Of a stretch of DNA of 64,000 nt, positions 34,046-45,306 are shown one piece after another; position 1 is the first letter of the stretch, and each line of letters begins with the position of its first letter. The translations under genes and the position numbers were made by a program. Source of the DNA: Siphonodentalium dalli (Eukaryota > Mollusca > Scaphopoda > Gadilida > Siphonodentaliidae). The DNA lies in the NCBI GenBank assembly GCA_032622095.1, contig CP136066.1:150426224-150490223 (forward strand), written 5' to 3'. The notes below the pieces were generated by a model. The model had not been told where the DNA came from. It searched no databases and saw only the letters and a list, made by a program, of their open reading frames with translations.

Positions 34046-37000
34046 TTAACCATCATCAAAATGAAACTGTTTCCACATAAATGCTGTTGTCCTAACGAGC
34101 AACCGAGATAAATTAAGGTGGTTATCTGAGAGCAGAGCGAGATCTCTATGTGGCGATCCCAGAAGGGCAGACAGTAGCTGCAAACGGGGTAATTGGTCTA
34201 GGTAAAGGAAACATTCAATGCCATGTTGGTCAATGACGTGATACCACATGTCATTCCGAATATGTAGCAATGATGGGCAATCTAACAAGATATGTTGTAC
34301 TACACATGGGTAGGTCGCTAAACAGTGTTTGCATGTGTCAGTTTCTCCGAAAGCTGCATGTATGTGCGATTATGCGACCAATCAGGAGGAATACAAATTT
34401 TTCCTTCGGAAATTGTGAGCACAGTTTCCATATACCGATCGTTCGCAGCGTGGGATGAATGGTACGGAAAGCTGCTAAAGAGGAGTCGCTGGCGATATGA
34501 TTATTCCAGTCGAGTTCATCTAACTCCTGTACAGCTGACCGCACCAAACGTTTCCACGCCACGACCGATGGAAATTTATTGGAAATAGCATATTCAATAA
34601 GGTGATGTTCGATATTATATTTACATAGAATGCACCATATGTCACAAATAAAAGATGTTTCATCAGTTGAAAGACCTGAAATAAAATCATATAGGCGTCT
34701 TAAGAATAATTGTTTTGATGTTTTCTCGTAATTTGGCCTACAGAAAGCGCCAAATATTGATAGCTTCCGACGATCAATCCACGATTCTAGCGAGGAACAG
34801 CCCAGACAGCCTTGTGCGATAACTGTACGGGTCCTCGTCGGAAAGCCTTGCATATGCTTGATGCAAACTCTATGGGCCTTCTCAAGCTTCTCTTTTTGAG
34901 TTGCGTTAAGGTTCCAGAGAAGTTCGCTGCCATATAGCCCTGAAGGAATAACTATTGTTCTGTAAAGTTTGTATGAGCTTTGAGGAGAGATACCACCAGG
35001 GTATAGGCCAACATCGGAGAGGCCGAAATATGTACCCCTTAATTATGTACATATGGCATCGACAAAATTATTATTGAAATGGGATTTGGACAGAAGAATT
35101 CCAAGGTGAGTATATGAGTCAACTTCGCTGAGAAAAGATGATCCAAATGGCCACGATCTAGCACATTTTTCGGCTTCTTGTTTGGTTTCATTGAAAACCA
35201 TTATGACGGTTTTGGAAGAATTATAGCTGAACCGCCACTTATAACTGTATTCAAGGCATAACTCGTATAGGCCAATAAGACCTGGGCGAGATAACGAAAT
35301 AAGCATCATATCATCGGCTTGTGTGGGGGATGAACAGTTCAATGAGTGAATACGAAGGCCTAATTTTGACTTCTCAATAATATGGAGGAGGTCGTCTGCG
35401 TATATTTTGTACCACAGAGGTGATAATATGGATCCTTGTCTGGTTCCTTGAGATAAGGAGAACCAGTCGGAATATGTTCCGTCGTTGCGGATACAACATT
35501 TTATGCCAGATAATAAATCTCGTATGATGAGCCATGTTTTGCCTTGTAATCCTCTGAGGAATAATTTGTACAAGAGGCCATTGATCCAAACACAATCGAA
35601 AGCTTTACGCACGTCTAATAGACATGAGTAAAGCTTGTTGTGTTGTTCTCTGGCGTAACTAATACATTCTTGCACGAAACAGGATGTCATGGCGCAACTG
35701 ATCCCTTTTTCGAAACCGTGTTGTAACGGATGGACGGCGATTGAAGACGGCATGTACGTTTCCAGTCTAAGAGAGACAACTCTCTCAAATAACTTGTAAA
35801 TTGCAGGTAATATGGTAATTGCTCGGTAGCTATCAAAACTGTCTTTAGGTTTTCGACCTCCTTTGTAAAGAGACACCATGACGCCCCGTTTCGCTGCAAG
35901 AGGTACATGTGAATATTCAAACATATGTGAAAATAAATATGCCAGGCAACTGAGCAACGCTTCACCTCCGTAAATTATGTGTTCATATGAGACTGAGTCA
36001 TAACCATGCGCTTTGTTCTTGTCAAGTCTGTTAAGTAAATTACTGAGTTCATCTGCAGTTACTGGATGTGTAATAAGTACATCGCATGAGCTTGAAGATG
36101 AGTGACTAGAGGCGTTATTAATGAAATTATTTACAAAGTTATAATTATCTACATCAAAGAGTGGATCAGTTGCCTCGCTGAATATTGCTTTATAGTACTC
36201 CGCCCAAGCATTGACTACCTCAGTTTTACCTCTTAGAATGGTATTGTTTTGTTTGAATAGAGGGAGACTTGTGTTACGACTTTTACGGTCGTTTTTCAGC
36301 AAGCGGTAGAAAGTTGCTTGATCGAGCTCGGCCAAATTGTCCAGCTCAGAGTGTTTGTCCCGTAAAAATTTACTGGCTTTTCGACGGTGTAAAGACCGGA
36401 AGTCTCGTTTAGCATGCTTGTAGTTTGCAAAGGAGGAGAATGAATCTCCCCTAGGTCGACCCTCTTGGATCCAAATAGACCTTAACTTTTCCATATCTTT
36501 ATGTAGAGTCTGAAGTTCGTCGTCCCAAAAGGGCTTCAAGTGCTTTTTAAATTTCGATTTGGGGATGACTTCACGCGATGCACGAGTAAGAGCATTAACG
36601 ATGTCGTCATAGAAATTATCTAAAGTGGAATGATTTGTAATGAGAAGCTTGGGCAGATAAGCTGCCAGTTGCGACTGGTATGACTCTATGAGTCCCATGT
36701 TGTTGTTGACGAGTTTCCACCTTAGTTTTTCTGCCATTTTACTGATATTTGTGGACTTTGGGGCAGATTTTACATCAATAATAATTGACATCATAATTGG
36801 CCTATGGTTGGAAACATTTAGGGATGAATCGTCGATTATTTGAGCGTTGTCCACATTGTATAAATCTGCAGATCTGAGTAGGAAATGATCAATATTAGAT
36901 CCCGCGGACGGATCACAAGCCGGAACGAATGTAGTTAAGTTCGAATATGTGCAGAGTACGTCAATAACAGATTTCAAAGAAAAATGAGCGAGCAACGCTT

Positions 37001-37535
37001 TAAATCGCTTGTTGCGCGCATCATCTTTCTTCAAATTCCCATTGAAGTCACCCATCAGGATCGGAGTACCTAATGGTATAAAGAATTCTAATAGATCATA
37101 TACAATTTTGATGTACGAATCGTATAGTTCCACAGGAGTATTTGTGGAAGGCATATATACCTGAAACATATATATAAAGATATTCGGTGATAGTTCGAAT
37201 TGTATGACTGCAATCCGATCATCCTGTAAATCAATTACTGAAATCGAAGTATCGTGACGTTTGTGCCACAGGATACTAGCACCGCCCGAGAATCTGCCTC
37301 TCTGGTTTGGTTGTAGCTGTCTCTGGTCGCACACTGTGTGGGCGCAGTAATTGGAACTCAGAGAGTCCAAGAAACCAGCGTTTGCGCTGCACAACCAGTG
37401 TTCGCTAACACCAAAAATGTCTATTGAGCCATCGGACAGTAAATTTTCGAGATAAGTTGAAGAACTGAAGATACCAGTCACATTCCAAGTGAAAAGCTTC
37501 AGCTTAATGAAATTAGATGTCTGGAATTGTGCCAT
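34046..37535 (-). pseudogene. LINE-A ORF2: endonuclease and reverse transcriptase
   Basis: Starts at ATG 37535. APE endonuclease motifs: TWNVTG (Asn17), SEHW (Glu45), MGDFNGN (Asp162, Asn164), GSNIDHFLL (Asp216) and SNHRPIM (His244). RT motifs: AITILPAIYKLFER (~573), QHGFEKG (~605), DVRKAFDCVW (Asp641), GTRQGSILSPLW (~697) and QADD (~739-742; Gln where Phe is usual, aspartates kept). In-frame TAA at 35043-35045 stops it after 830 residues. The same frame then runs on to 34338 (GTYFGLSDVGLYPGG and ISNKFPSVVAWKRLV). A one-base shift near 34345 moves it to the frame ending at 34046, which holds the terminal CKHC-H-C knuckle. Full length would be about 1,160 residues, normal for two-ORF LINEs. 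Two lesions make it inactive but young. Confidence 0.88.
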
Positions 37536-37546
37536 TGTTGAATCTA

Positions 37547-39166
37547 TTAATAAGAGAATATTTCCCTACAGTCTATTCTAGCAGGCCAGAAGTGTGGGGT
37601 CGTGACCTGATCAGCATGAGATTCGAGGACGTTTATAGTGGCAAATGCTGGATTATTGTGTTTATCAACGTACATCCTAACGACTGAGAAGAGAACTCCT
37701 TTGGAATGGAGGTGCTCTTCTACTTGGTTTTGGGTGACGGATTGTATGAAGTTCTCCACTCTAAATCGCACTGTTCTGATTGGAGCTCGACTGCTGTAAC
37801 GAGACTTTCTCGAGTGCAGACGTTTGAATTTGTGATGACGATCCTGCCTCAGCTCTTCGTCGTCGGAGTTAGAATTAGGCTGGCGAGTGTTCCTGTCGTT
37901 GCTCTGGTATTTTCTGTTCAGTGGCGAAGCAATGTCGTCGATTACTATATATGAGTTATCCTTCGAGTGTGTGCTCGGAATTGATTCGTCCTGATTGGTA
38001 TAGTTAAACGGGGAACCTGCACCTGGAGAAGAATTGTGATGAAATCCATGTGGTTTGCTCGAAAAGTCATCCATTTTGTCACGTAACTCATCGAAGAAAC
38101 CACCAACTGTTGCTTTGATGAATGAAACACACTGTTCGGATAGTTTGTTATTGTTTATCAATTTTTCAAATTTATTCTTCTGAGCGAGAATGTCTTTAAG
38201 GAGGCCGTTCATCGTGCCGACTGAGCCTTTGTTTGACTTTATTTGTTCGTGTAGATCCTTTATTTTATCTTGTGTGCTCTTTGTTGTTTTGTCGTTTTCA
38301 TTCTGTAGTTTGTCCATGTCATCTCTAATGTCATCTCTTATGATTCTCAAATCGGAACCTCTTTGTTTGGAGTTATCGTTCTTTGTTTGTTCCATTCGTT
38401 CAACAGCTATTTTATTTTTGTTGACTTGTTCCTTGAGTGATTTTAGTTCCCTCTCCGCTAGAATCAACTTGTTATTTAGGCCTGATAATTGACCTTTTAT
38501 TGTGGGTATGTCGTCTTTTATTAGAGAGCACATTTCAGAATTGGAGCGTCTGAGTTGGATAAGTTCTGCTTTTATTTCACTTATGCTGGATAATGCATAT
38601 TCCAGGTCGGAAGACTTCTTTGGTGATTCAGTAGAATTTAGAGAGTTTGCACTATGTACAGCGGATTGGCTACGTGTCGATTTCCCTTTACTCAGTGTTT
38701 CTGAGATGTCAACAGTGGGGTCTATGAGATGTGATAATAGAAAATATATGTCACGGGCCAGTTTATAGGCTATACTCTCGTCAGGATTACATGAAGATTT
38801 GATACGTCTTTTGAGGACCGCACTTTCCAGGGTTGTTGCATTTGGTTTCGTTTTTATTTCATTAAATACGTTTGAACGCATCTTTTCTAGAATATTTTAT
38901 GAATCATTTGCGGTCGACAGTAGTGTATTGATGAAGTGATCTCTTGGTGTGTTATGAATGAAGCTGGCAACCCAAGTCTGTAATTGAGATATGTGTGCAG
39001 AACTGTAGCATTTAGACGCTACTGAATTCGACAGTTCCTCTAGTGAAGTTTCCAGTGAGGACAAGTCAGTGGCTTCGACTTCTCCCTGGACAATGAACGG
39101 CGTGTGCATTGTTGGTCCGTCACCGCCTGCTAATATTTCAGCTGATTGAGTGAGCAAGCCTTCCAT
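37547..39166 (-). pseudogene. LINE-A ORF1: coiled-coil nucleic-acid-binding protein
   Basis: ATG at 39166 opens an 89-codon stretch that meets TAA at 38897-38899. The same frame continues without a gap and has an ATG at 38881, opening 444 more codons to 37547. Read through, it is about 540 residues: an acidic N-terminal part, a long heptad-rich coiled coil (LIQLRRSNSEM through KNKFEKLINNNK), a basic Ser/Arg-rich hinge (HKFKRLHSRKSRYSSR) and a C-terminal domain with VRFRVENF and FWPARIDCREI. Such proteins bind the LINE RNA as chaperones. The TAA could be a mutation, or the upstream frame could be separate; the unbroken frame favours a mutation. Confidence 0.8.
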
Positions 39167-39566
39167 TGTTTGTACTGCGATACGTTACAATCACTCGTAG
39201 TATCTATGTTCATTCAAGCGTGAAAATTTCCCACGGTCAAGACTTGTGTTACCACTGTGAGTCTGATATTAATTATTACAGATAATAGACAGTACATAGA
39301 GTCGGGAAACAAAATGGCGACATAAACAATGGGTAGGGTGGACACAATGAACGGGATTGTTTGGCCACAAAAATTTGAAAGTCAGCTCACAGAGTTAGAG
39401 ATCGCCTAAACCAGAATCCTTTTCTGATCCGATGAATCCTTTCATAGTGCCTGGTCGATTTGTTCGTTGATACATGTATAAGAAACAAAGATTATGTAGA
39501 AAAATCACGGAGCGAGAAGACAGTGACTATCGTGTATTTTTTTTAGATATTAAAAAAAACAATTAT

Positions 39567-39590
39567 AAAAAAAAAAAAAAAAAAAAAAAA
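39567..39590 (+). repeat. poly-A tract at the 5' edge of LINE-A
   Basis: 24 A followed by CAA and then the first base of the second 1427-bp repeat. An imperfect A-rich stretch (TAAAAAAAACAATTATAAAA) precedes it. Confidence 0.9.
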
Positions 39591-39719
39591 CAAGCCGGCA
39601 CATTGTAACGTTCTATGAAATGGCTGCAAAACTAGTGCAGATGGGAGCCAGTCGCGGGAACTTGACTTTCATGTACCATGTCCTTGCATTATTGCCCCGT
39701 TCGAATTTGACAGCCACAA

Positions 39720-40701
39720 TGGCTGCGGACACACGTATCACAGTAGCGATGGCATAGTAGATGTGCCAATTTATTATGGTGGAGTTTGGTGACAATTGGT
39801 TGTCATCTTTTATATGCCATAGCAAGCCATGTCGCCCTCCGAAAATTCTCACAATGACTACCAAGCTCTACCGCGACGGTCGATCTCTCAAGGATGTATC
39901 TACCTGAATGTCTTGTCGCTGTTTATCTTTACTCAACACGCAGTGTTGTATTTTGCATGCTAACACACAAGTCCACTTGATAACTTAATGAATAACCCAT
40001 CTCAACAGCCATGATTGTTCATACAAATGAAATTAATATAAGTAGATAAACATGTATGCATTGAGATCATATAAAAAACAAACCGGTACCACATGCATGA
40101 TATGTGAGTCAATGAGGAATTGCCACCAGGCCACGGTCAAACACAATTCCGGACGATCTATCGTGAAATTATATTTATCACATAATTTGCCCATAAAAGC
40201 AGTTTTATAATTATCGGTAAGACACACGTTTAATATCAGCGCATGTGATGACGTCACGACGTTCTTCAAATAACTTGCGATCGCTATAGTTTGATTGTTG
40301 TTTTCGATGAATATTTCGCGTTGCTTCGGATTTATTTGATCATGTGATAAAAGGTATCTCACACTCGTCCACTAAATTCTACTTGAGCATCGGTAAAACT
40401 CGGCTCAAATCAAATTTAGTGAACTCGGTTCATAATTTCCGTATAACATAGAAACTCATGTGAGATCGTCTATACATGTATATCGTAGCGAATACAATTT
40501 AGCAACACGTAATGAGTAGAGATCAACCTTGGTGAACAGCAATGGTTAATTGGTCCAGTCGACTCATTGTGCGGAAAATCAGCGGGCGACATGGATAGGT
40601 ATGACACATAATTATGACGGACCAATTGTCACCAAACTCCACCATAATAAATTGTCACACCAACTATGACATCGCTACTTTGGTACGTGTGTCCGCAGCC
40701 A
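39720..40701. mobile_element. 982-bp element with ~85-nt TIRs (copy 2)
   Basis: Duplicate of 31507-32488, present because the whole 1427-bp segment is duplicated. Not an independent insertion. Confidence 0.65.
40033..40362 (-). CDS. 109-residue unrecognised ORF, duplicate
   Basis: Identical in translation to the frame at 31820-32149, and likewise without an ATG at its start. Conservation here reflects recent duplication, not selection. Confidence 0.3.
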   Translation of the reverse strand: MRYLLSHDQINPKQREIFIENNNQTIAIASYLKNVVTSSHALILNVCLTDNYKTAFMGKLCDKYNFTIDRPELCLTVAWWQFLIDSHIMHVVPVCFLYDLNAYMFIYLY

Positions 40702-40802
40702 GTTAGCTATAGGTTTCTGTCATATCATTATTACTGCTTTATGGTAGAGACATATATGAGAATCCAGGTCCTGTTGGCCAAGTCACTAACGGTAAAACTT
40801 GT

Positions 40803-43597
40803 TCAATGATGCAACTTAACACTCAAAGTATCAAGCACAAAATATGGCAAATAGATGCCGAAGCCACACATTTTGATATATGCATTTTCACAGAAACATG
40901 GCTTGATAACTCAGTGAGTAATTCCGACACAATGTTCCATTGATTTCATGAGCCGATAAGGAATGATAGAAAAACCGAAACAATGGGAGGGGGTGTCAGC
41001 ATCTACATTCGAAATATATAGTATTCCGTATAAACATCGTGAAGACTTAATATTACCTGATCTGTAATCAGTGTGGTATGTGCTAAAGTCAAAAGAATTC
41101 TACTATATATAGACCCCAAATTCGCCGTCATCTTACTGGGGCGCTATCGAATTGAATATAAACAAATGCGATTGATGATGCCATGCCATAATAATGGAGG
41201 CAAATTTAATGAGAATTATATAGATGGATCTGATGGCAATGTTATTGGTATTTGTGTGCGCTGTGGTACTCATTTCACAGAGACGACTTCGACAATTCTT
41301 TACTTATTTTTGACTAATTGTCAAGATTACGTTGATAAGACATAGATCATATATAAGCCCATTAAGCCCAATTAGATATCACTCTCCTGTTAAAATTAAC
41401 ATCACACGTTACCTACAGCAAATCATTCAGTTACCAGAAGACTTATTTGGGACTGTAACCGAGCCGACTATGAGGGAATGAACCATCTCTTTAATAATTG
41501 GAACTTTCGTAATAATAGTGGATAATACAACGATAACCAGTGAAATAACTGATATGATAATGAACGCATGTAAGAGATATATTCCAAACAAAAGGTGTGC
41601 ACAAGAAGGGGCAGTCCGCCATTGCTCACTTGTAGTTTTAGGAAACTAATGCGTCAACGAAATAGACTCCACAGGGTTGCGAAATGTAAATGCACTGACT
41701 TATATATAGCGTGGGCAAACTTCCGTAAAAATGAAACCAATGCGTGTACGCCGTAAGGATAGCAAAAATAGACCATGATGCGAAAATCGACAAATTATTG
41801 GCAAACCAAAAAAACAGACATGTCTACTTGGTGGAAATAACTTCAGAAACTCTTATTCCCAAATAATAACAGAACCGTACACCCTCTTGCACGTGGGCAA
41901 AATTATATAGTCTCGCCAGATGACAATGCGAATGCTTTAAACGACTACTTTTGTGAAATATCATACATAGACGATACATCACATAGCATAGCATACCACA
42001 GTATAATCATGAATGCACATCAAATGTTGATCCAGAATTAAAAGAAATTAGTATCACGTCAGTTGACGTATATAACGCACTGACGACATTAAAAGCGTCC
42101 AAATCGAGTGGCCCCGATAATATTAGTCCCCGTGTATTAAACGTATACGTGCGTCCTCCCTATGTGAACCTCTTGCATATTTCTTAAAAAATTTACCGAT
42201 AACGGTTATTATCCATCTGAGCGGAAGCGATCCAATGTAAACCCTGATGGTGTCATATCTAACTATCGCCCAATCTCATTATTGAGCTGCGTATAAAAAA
42301 CATACGAAAAGTGCATATATAAATAATACCTTTCGTCGTATCTCGACAAACACAATTTGTTTTCTATTTACCAATCTGGGTTCACTAAAGGTGATTCTGC
42401 CGTATGCCAACTTGTTGATGAAAATGATTATATTAGCAGATCACTCGATGAAGGTAAGGGCGTGTGTTGTATTTTTTGTGACATTAAAGGTTTATCAGCA
42501 GGGGTACCAAATGCATAGTCCAAGTCTTCTCGTACTAAAATCAGCTAAGATATTGGGATTGAGATGCTGGTGTTTACCAGCATCTCCATCCCAATATCTT
42601 AGCTGGTCTTATTACGAGAAGACTTGGACTACAAATGCAGGGATCTATTTTAGGTCTGCTCCTATTCCTTGTATATATTAATGATATAACTGAAAATATT
42701 ATATGCAATGTACGACTTTTTGCAGATGATACTTCAATATATTTATGTGTTGAAAATCCAACATTAGCTGCGGAAATCATGAATAATGACATTCAAACTA
42801 TTGTGAACTGGTCAAAAACGTGGTCAGTAAAATTTAATCCTTCATCAAACGGAAGCGTTAATAGTATTGAGGATGAATTCTGCTATTGTCCACCCACCAT
42901 TAACGATGGCGGCATCGAAAATTACATAGGTTAGGATTGTTACCGGGGCTACCATGCAGAAGTGTCAGTGACAGAAACATATTACTTGAAACCGGTTGGG
43001 AAACCCTTTCATCCAGGAGACATGCCAGGGCAAATGGTATTATTTTACAAGATGAATAGAAACCAGGCCCCATCTTATCTTTCTAACATGATCCCACCCG
43101 ATTCGACATCTTCTGGATATAATCACAGGCGCATAAGTATTCACCCTCCAAATAGTAACAGAAATAAATACATGGATACGTTCTTATCGTCAGCAATACG
43201 CGCATGGAATAATATACCTGTCTCAATAAAAGCATCATCAACCGTGGAAGAATTCAAATGTCGTTCATACTAATTTAGCTAAGTTTTATTATTCTAGTCA
43301 TTCTCGTAGAGGCCAAGTATATCACATTAGAATGGGATTGAGGTACAAAGATCTTGTTTTGAATTACATAAGAGATTCACCATTTTGCCCTTGTGGAGAA
43401 TGTGTAGTTGAATCCGCTTACCATTTTCTTTTGCAATGTCCCTAATATATAGTCAAATTAGAACTGATATGACAGCCGCTTTGCCATTATCGCGACAACA
43501 CGTGAACATTGATATCCTATTGTATGGGTCTAATGAGATGTCCGATGAAACAAATTCAATAATATTTGAAGCTGTACAACAGTTTAATAATTATTAG
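40803..43597 (+). pseudogene. decayed non-LTR retrotransposon ORF2 (LINE-B)
   Basis: Plus-strand CR1-like remains in several frames. Endonuclease: SIKHKIWQIDAEA, FTETWLDNS, and a TPNSP-SYWGAIE stretch near 41110. RT: NYRPISLLSC (~42260), SSYLDKHNLFSIYQSGFTKG (~42335), FCDIKG (~42475), then after a deletion AGVP, and beyond an inserted MITE GSILGLLLFLVYINDI with LFADDT (42635-42760). The thumb follows, with IVNWSKTWSVKFNP. The C-terminal region includes SSAIRAWNNIPVSIKA and ends with CPCGECVVESAYHFLLQCP and FEAVQQFNNY before TAG at 43595. Many stops, frameshifts and an RT deletion make it inactive. It is older than LINE-A. Confidence 0.85.
42516..42631. mobile_element. 116-bp foldback MITE with 8-bp TSD
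   Basis: Starts TAGTCCAAGTCTTCTCGTA and ends TACGAGAAGACTTGGACTA-like (one side reads ATTACGAGAAGACTTGGACTA). Arms of about 54 nt pair almost fully, with the inner ends GAGATGCTGG and CCAGCATCTC. It is flanked by CAAATGCA on both sides (42508-42515, 42632-42639). The 8-bp duplication fits hAT-type transposition. It splits LINE-B between the AGVP and QGS residues of the RT motif. Confidence 0.88.
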
Positions 43598-43599
43598 GC

Positions 43600-44055
43600 C
43601 GTGGCTAAAGAACGGTATACCGCTCTTTAGTACCAAACGCTAAAGAGCGGTATACCGCGCTTTAGCTATATATATATGGGCCTGATACGCTAATTAACGG
43701 TATAGGCCCACCGCTCTTTAGTGTTTGGTGCTAAAGAACGGTATACTGCTCTTTAGTGACAAACGCTAAAGAGCGGCCGGTATACCGCGCTTTAGCTATA
43801 TGAGTCTGATACGCCAATGAACGGTATACCACTCTTTAGCGTTTGGTGCTAAAGAACGGTATACTGCTCTTTAGCCCTCGGTGATAAAGAGCGGTTCAGG
43901 TTGGATGAGCGGCACGTGCGTTGCCAAGATATTTTGCGCATTGCGCCAACACATAACGTTATAATCCGTACCGCGCTTTAGTCCTCATTACTAAAGAGCG
44001 GTATACCGTTCTTTAGCCCTCAGTACTAAAGAGCGGTATACCGTTCTTTAGCCAC
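43600..44055. repeat. array of perfect short palindromes (CTAAAGAGCG around GTATAC)
   Basis: The 26-bp palindrome has arms CTAAAGAGCG / CGCTCTTTAG around GTATAC. It or close variants occur about eight to ten times (for example 43605-43630, about 43640, 43731, 43767, 43850, 44010 and 44032). Spacers are irregular and several of them are ACCAAACG- or CCTCAGTA-like. It begins directly after the stop codon of LINE-B. No coding signal. Confidence 0.85.
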
Positions 44056-44639
44056 TTCGTAATTATTATCCAAAATCGACGTTTCACGTAATGTGTTAAC
44101 TTCGTGTGCAGGGGTCGTGTATGCGAAGATGAGGTGCATCACTTGTTTGTATAAATATGTTAAGTCGCGTTTCTGCACCTTGTGTTCGGACATATCCGAC
44201 TGTCTGTCAATTGAGCAACCGCGATGACCTTGGCATATTGATGGACTTAATACTGATTGTACATGCTAATTGATACACACTACCAGTATAACAATGATCC
44301 ATATATATACTTAGTTTCATGTAGCATCTCTCCTGTGTGCTGACACGTATTTGGCGTCTAATTCCGTTTCTATATTGGACACAACGTTAACACCATAATT
44401 TAAAACTTCGATTATGACTGAGGCATTATTATGTACACCATTTATCACACATCTTTCCTACCTACTTCATTATCTTCTCCCTTCTATCACACCTCAACCT
44501 TTCTCATCCCTGCACTCGCTTAACTAACGTGCCAACAGTTATGAGAAAACACAGAACAATATTCAAATTCCCGTCCTATTTACCCTGTAGTTGTCTGTTT
44601 TGACACTCGGGGTAACATTTCAACAGAGGAAAGGACTTT
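44056..44639. other. no recognisable gene
   Basis: Unique-looking, AT-rich. The stretch near 44430-44530 is pyrimidine-rich. Nothing assignable. Confidence 0.4.
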
Positions 44640-45086
44640 TATAAAAGCCATAGGCTTATGGCTTGTTATCCAATCCTCATTTGAACTATTTTTTTCTTCT
44701 ATATGTGTAATTGTCAATGTGATGTTATGTTCTTTCGTTCAAATAAAGATTGTTTTGTGTGTACTTTCATACACTTTTTGCCAGGCATTCTTTTGCAGGC
44801 ATTTAATTCGTTATATAGAAAGCTACAATGTGCAAAACCGAAAGCAAAAATGCTTATAACATGCAATTATACCACGCCTAGTTACATGATAAGTCAAAGC
44901 CATTTGCCAGCATTTGGTTCCACTAGTAGCAATACTATCGAATTTTTGAATATAAATATCATGTAATATCTCGCAAGAATCAATAATACAGGCATTTTAA
45001 TGCAATTTGTTAGTAGCACCGTTTACATATGGAACTACCGAAATTTTACTTCTTATATCGTTAGATTTGGTAAATATGCATTTGAT

Positions 45087-45168
45087 ATGGATGTGGTCGT
45101 GGATGTGGTCGTGGACGTGGATGTGGTCGTGGATGTGGTCGTGGATGTGGTCGTGGATGTGGTCGTTT
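45087..45168 (+). repeat. 12-bp tandem repeat
   Basis: About seven copies of GTGGATGTGGTC (one GTGGACGTGGAT variant) inside a family F block. The overlapping Val/Asp-rich frames are its translation. Confidence 0.9.
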
Positions 45169-45218
45169 ATATTCTGGCACCATATGGTTGTTCTATGAGA
45201 AATTGCCTGCAAAAAATG

Positions 45219-45306
45219 CCGTGCAAACTTGCCAGTGTATGAACGTACCCTAAGGGTACGTTAACGTACCCTTAGGGTACGTTCATACACTGGCAAGTTT
45301 GCACGG
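45219..45306. repeat. 88-bp perfect palindrome
   Basis: Two 44-nt arms meet at GTTAAC. The left arm begins CCGTGCAAACTTGCCAGTGT and the inner ends contain CGTACCCTAAGGGTACG, itself nearly palindromic. I found no mismatch by hand. Confidence 0.92.

Larger units (their letters stand above)
34010..39566 (-). mobile_element. near-intact non-LTR retrotransposon LINE-A
   Basis: About 5.56 kb on the minus strand: 5' leader 39167-39566, ORF1 39166-37547, an 11-nt gap, ORF2 37535-34046 and a short 3' end of about 36 nt. Both edges abut poly-A runs of the plus strand, so the sense strand reads T-run, LINE, T-run. There is no sense poly-A tail. ORF1 has one in-frame TAA; ORF2 has one in-frame TAA and one frameshift. 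It lies between the two 1427-bp direct repeats. Domain order is that of two-ORF CR1/jockey-group elements; exact clade unproven. Confidence 0.85.
39594..41020 (+). repeat. 1427-bp direct repeat, copy 2
   Basis: Gap-free partner of 31381-32807. The left edge follows the poly-A run directly. On the right the sequence runs on into the remainder of LINE-B, so this copy keeps the original right-hand context. It contains the 982-bp TIR element (39720-40701) and the 109-residue frame (40033-40362). Confidence 0.9.

Noticed and set aside
38894-38899. Possible programmed stop readthrough in LINE-A ORF1, and likewise at 35043 in ORF2
   Set aside because: Two TAA codons in one copy are more simply explained as mutations. 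I see no conserved readthrough context, and ORF2 also has a frameshift.
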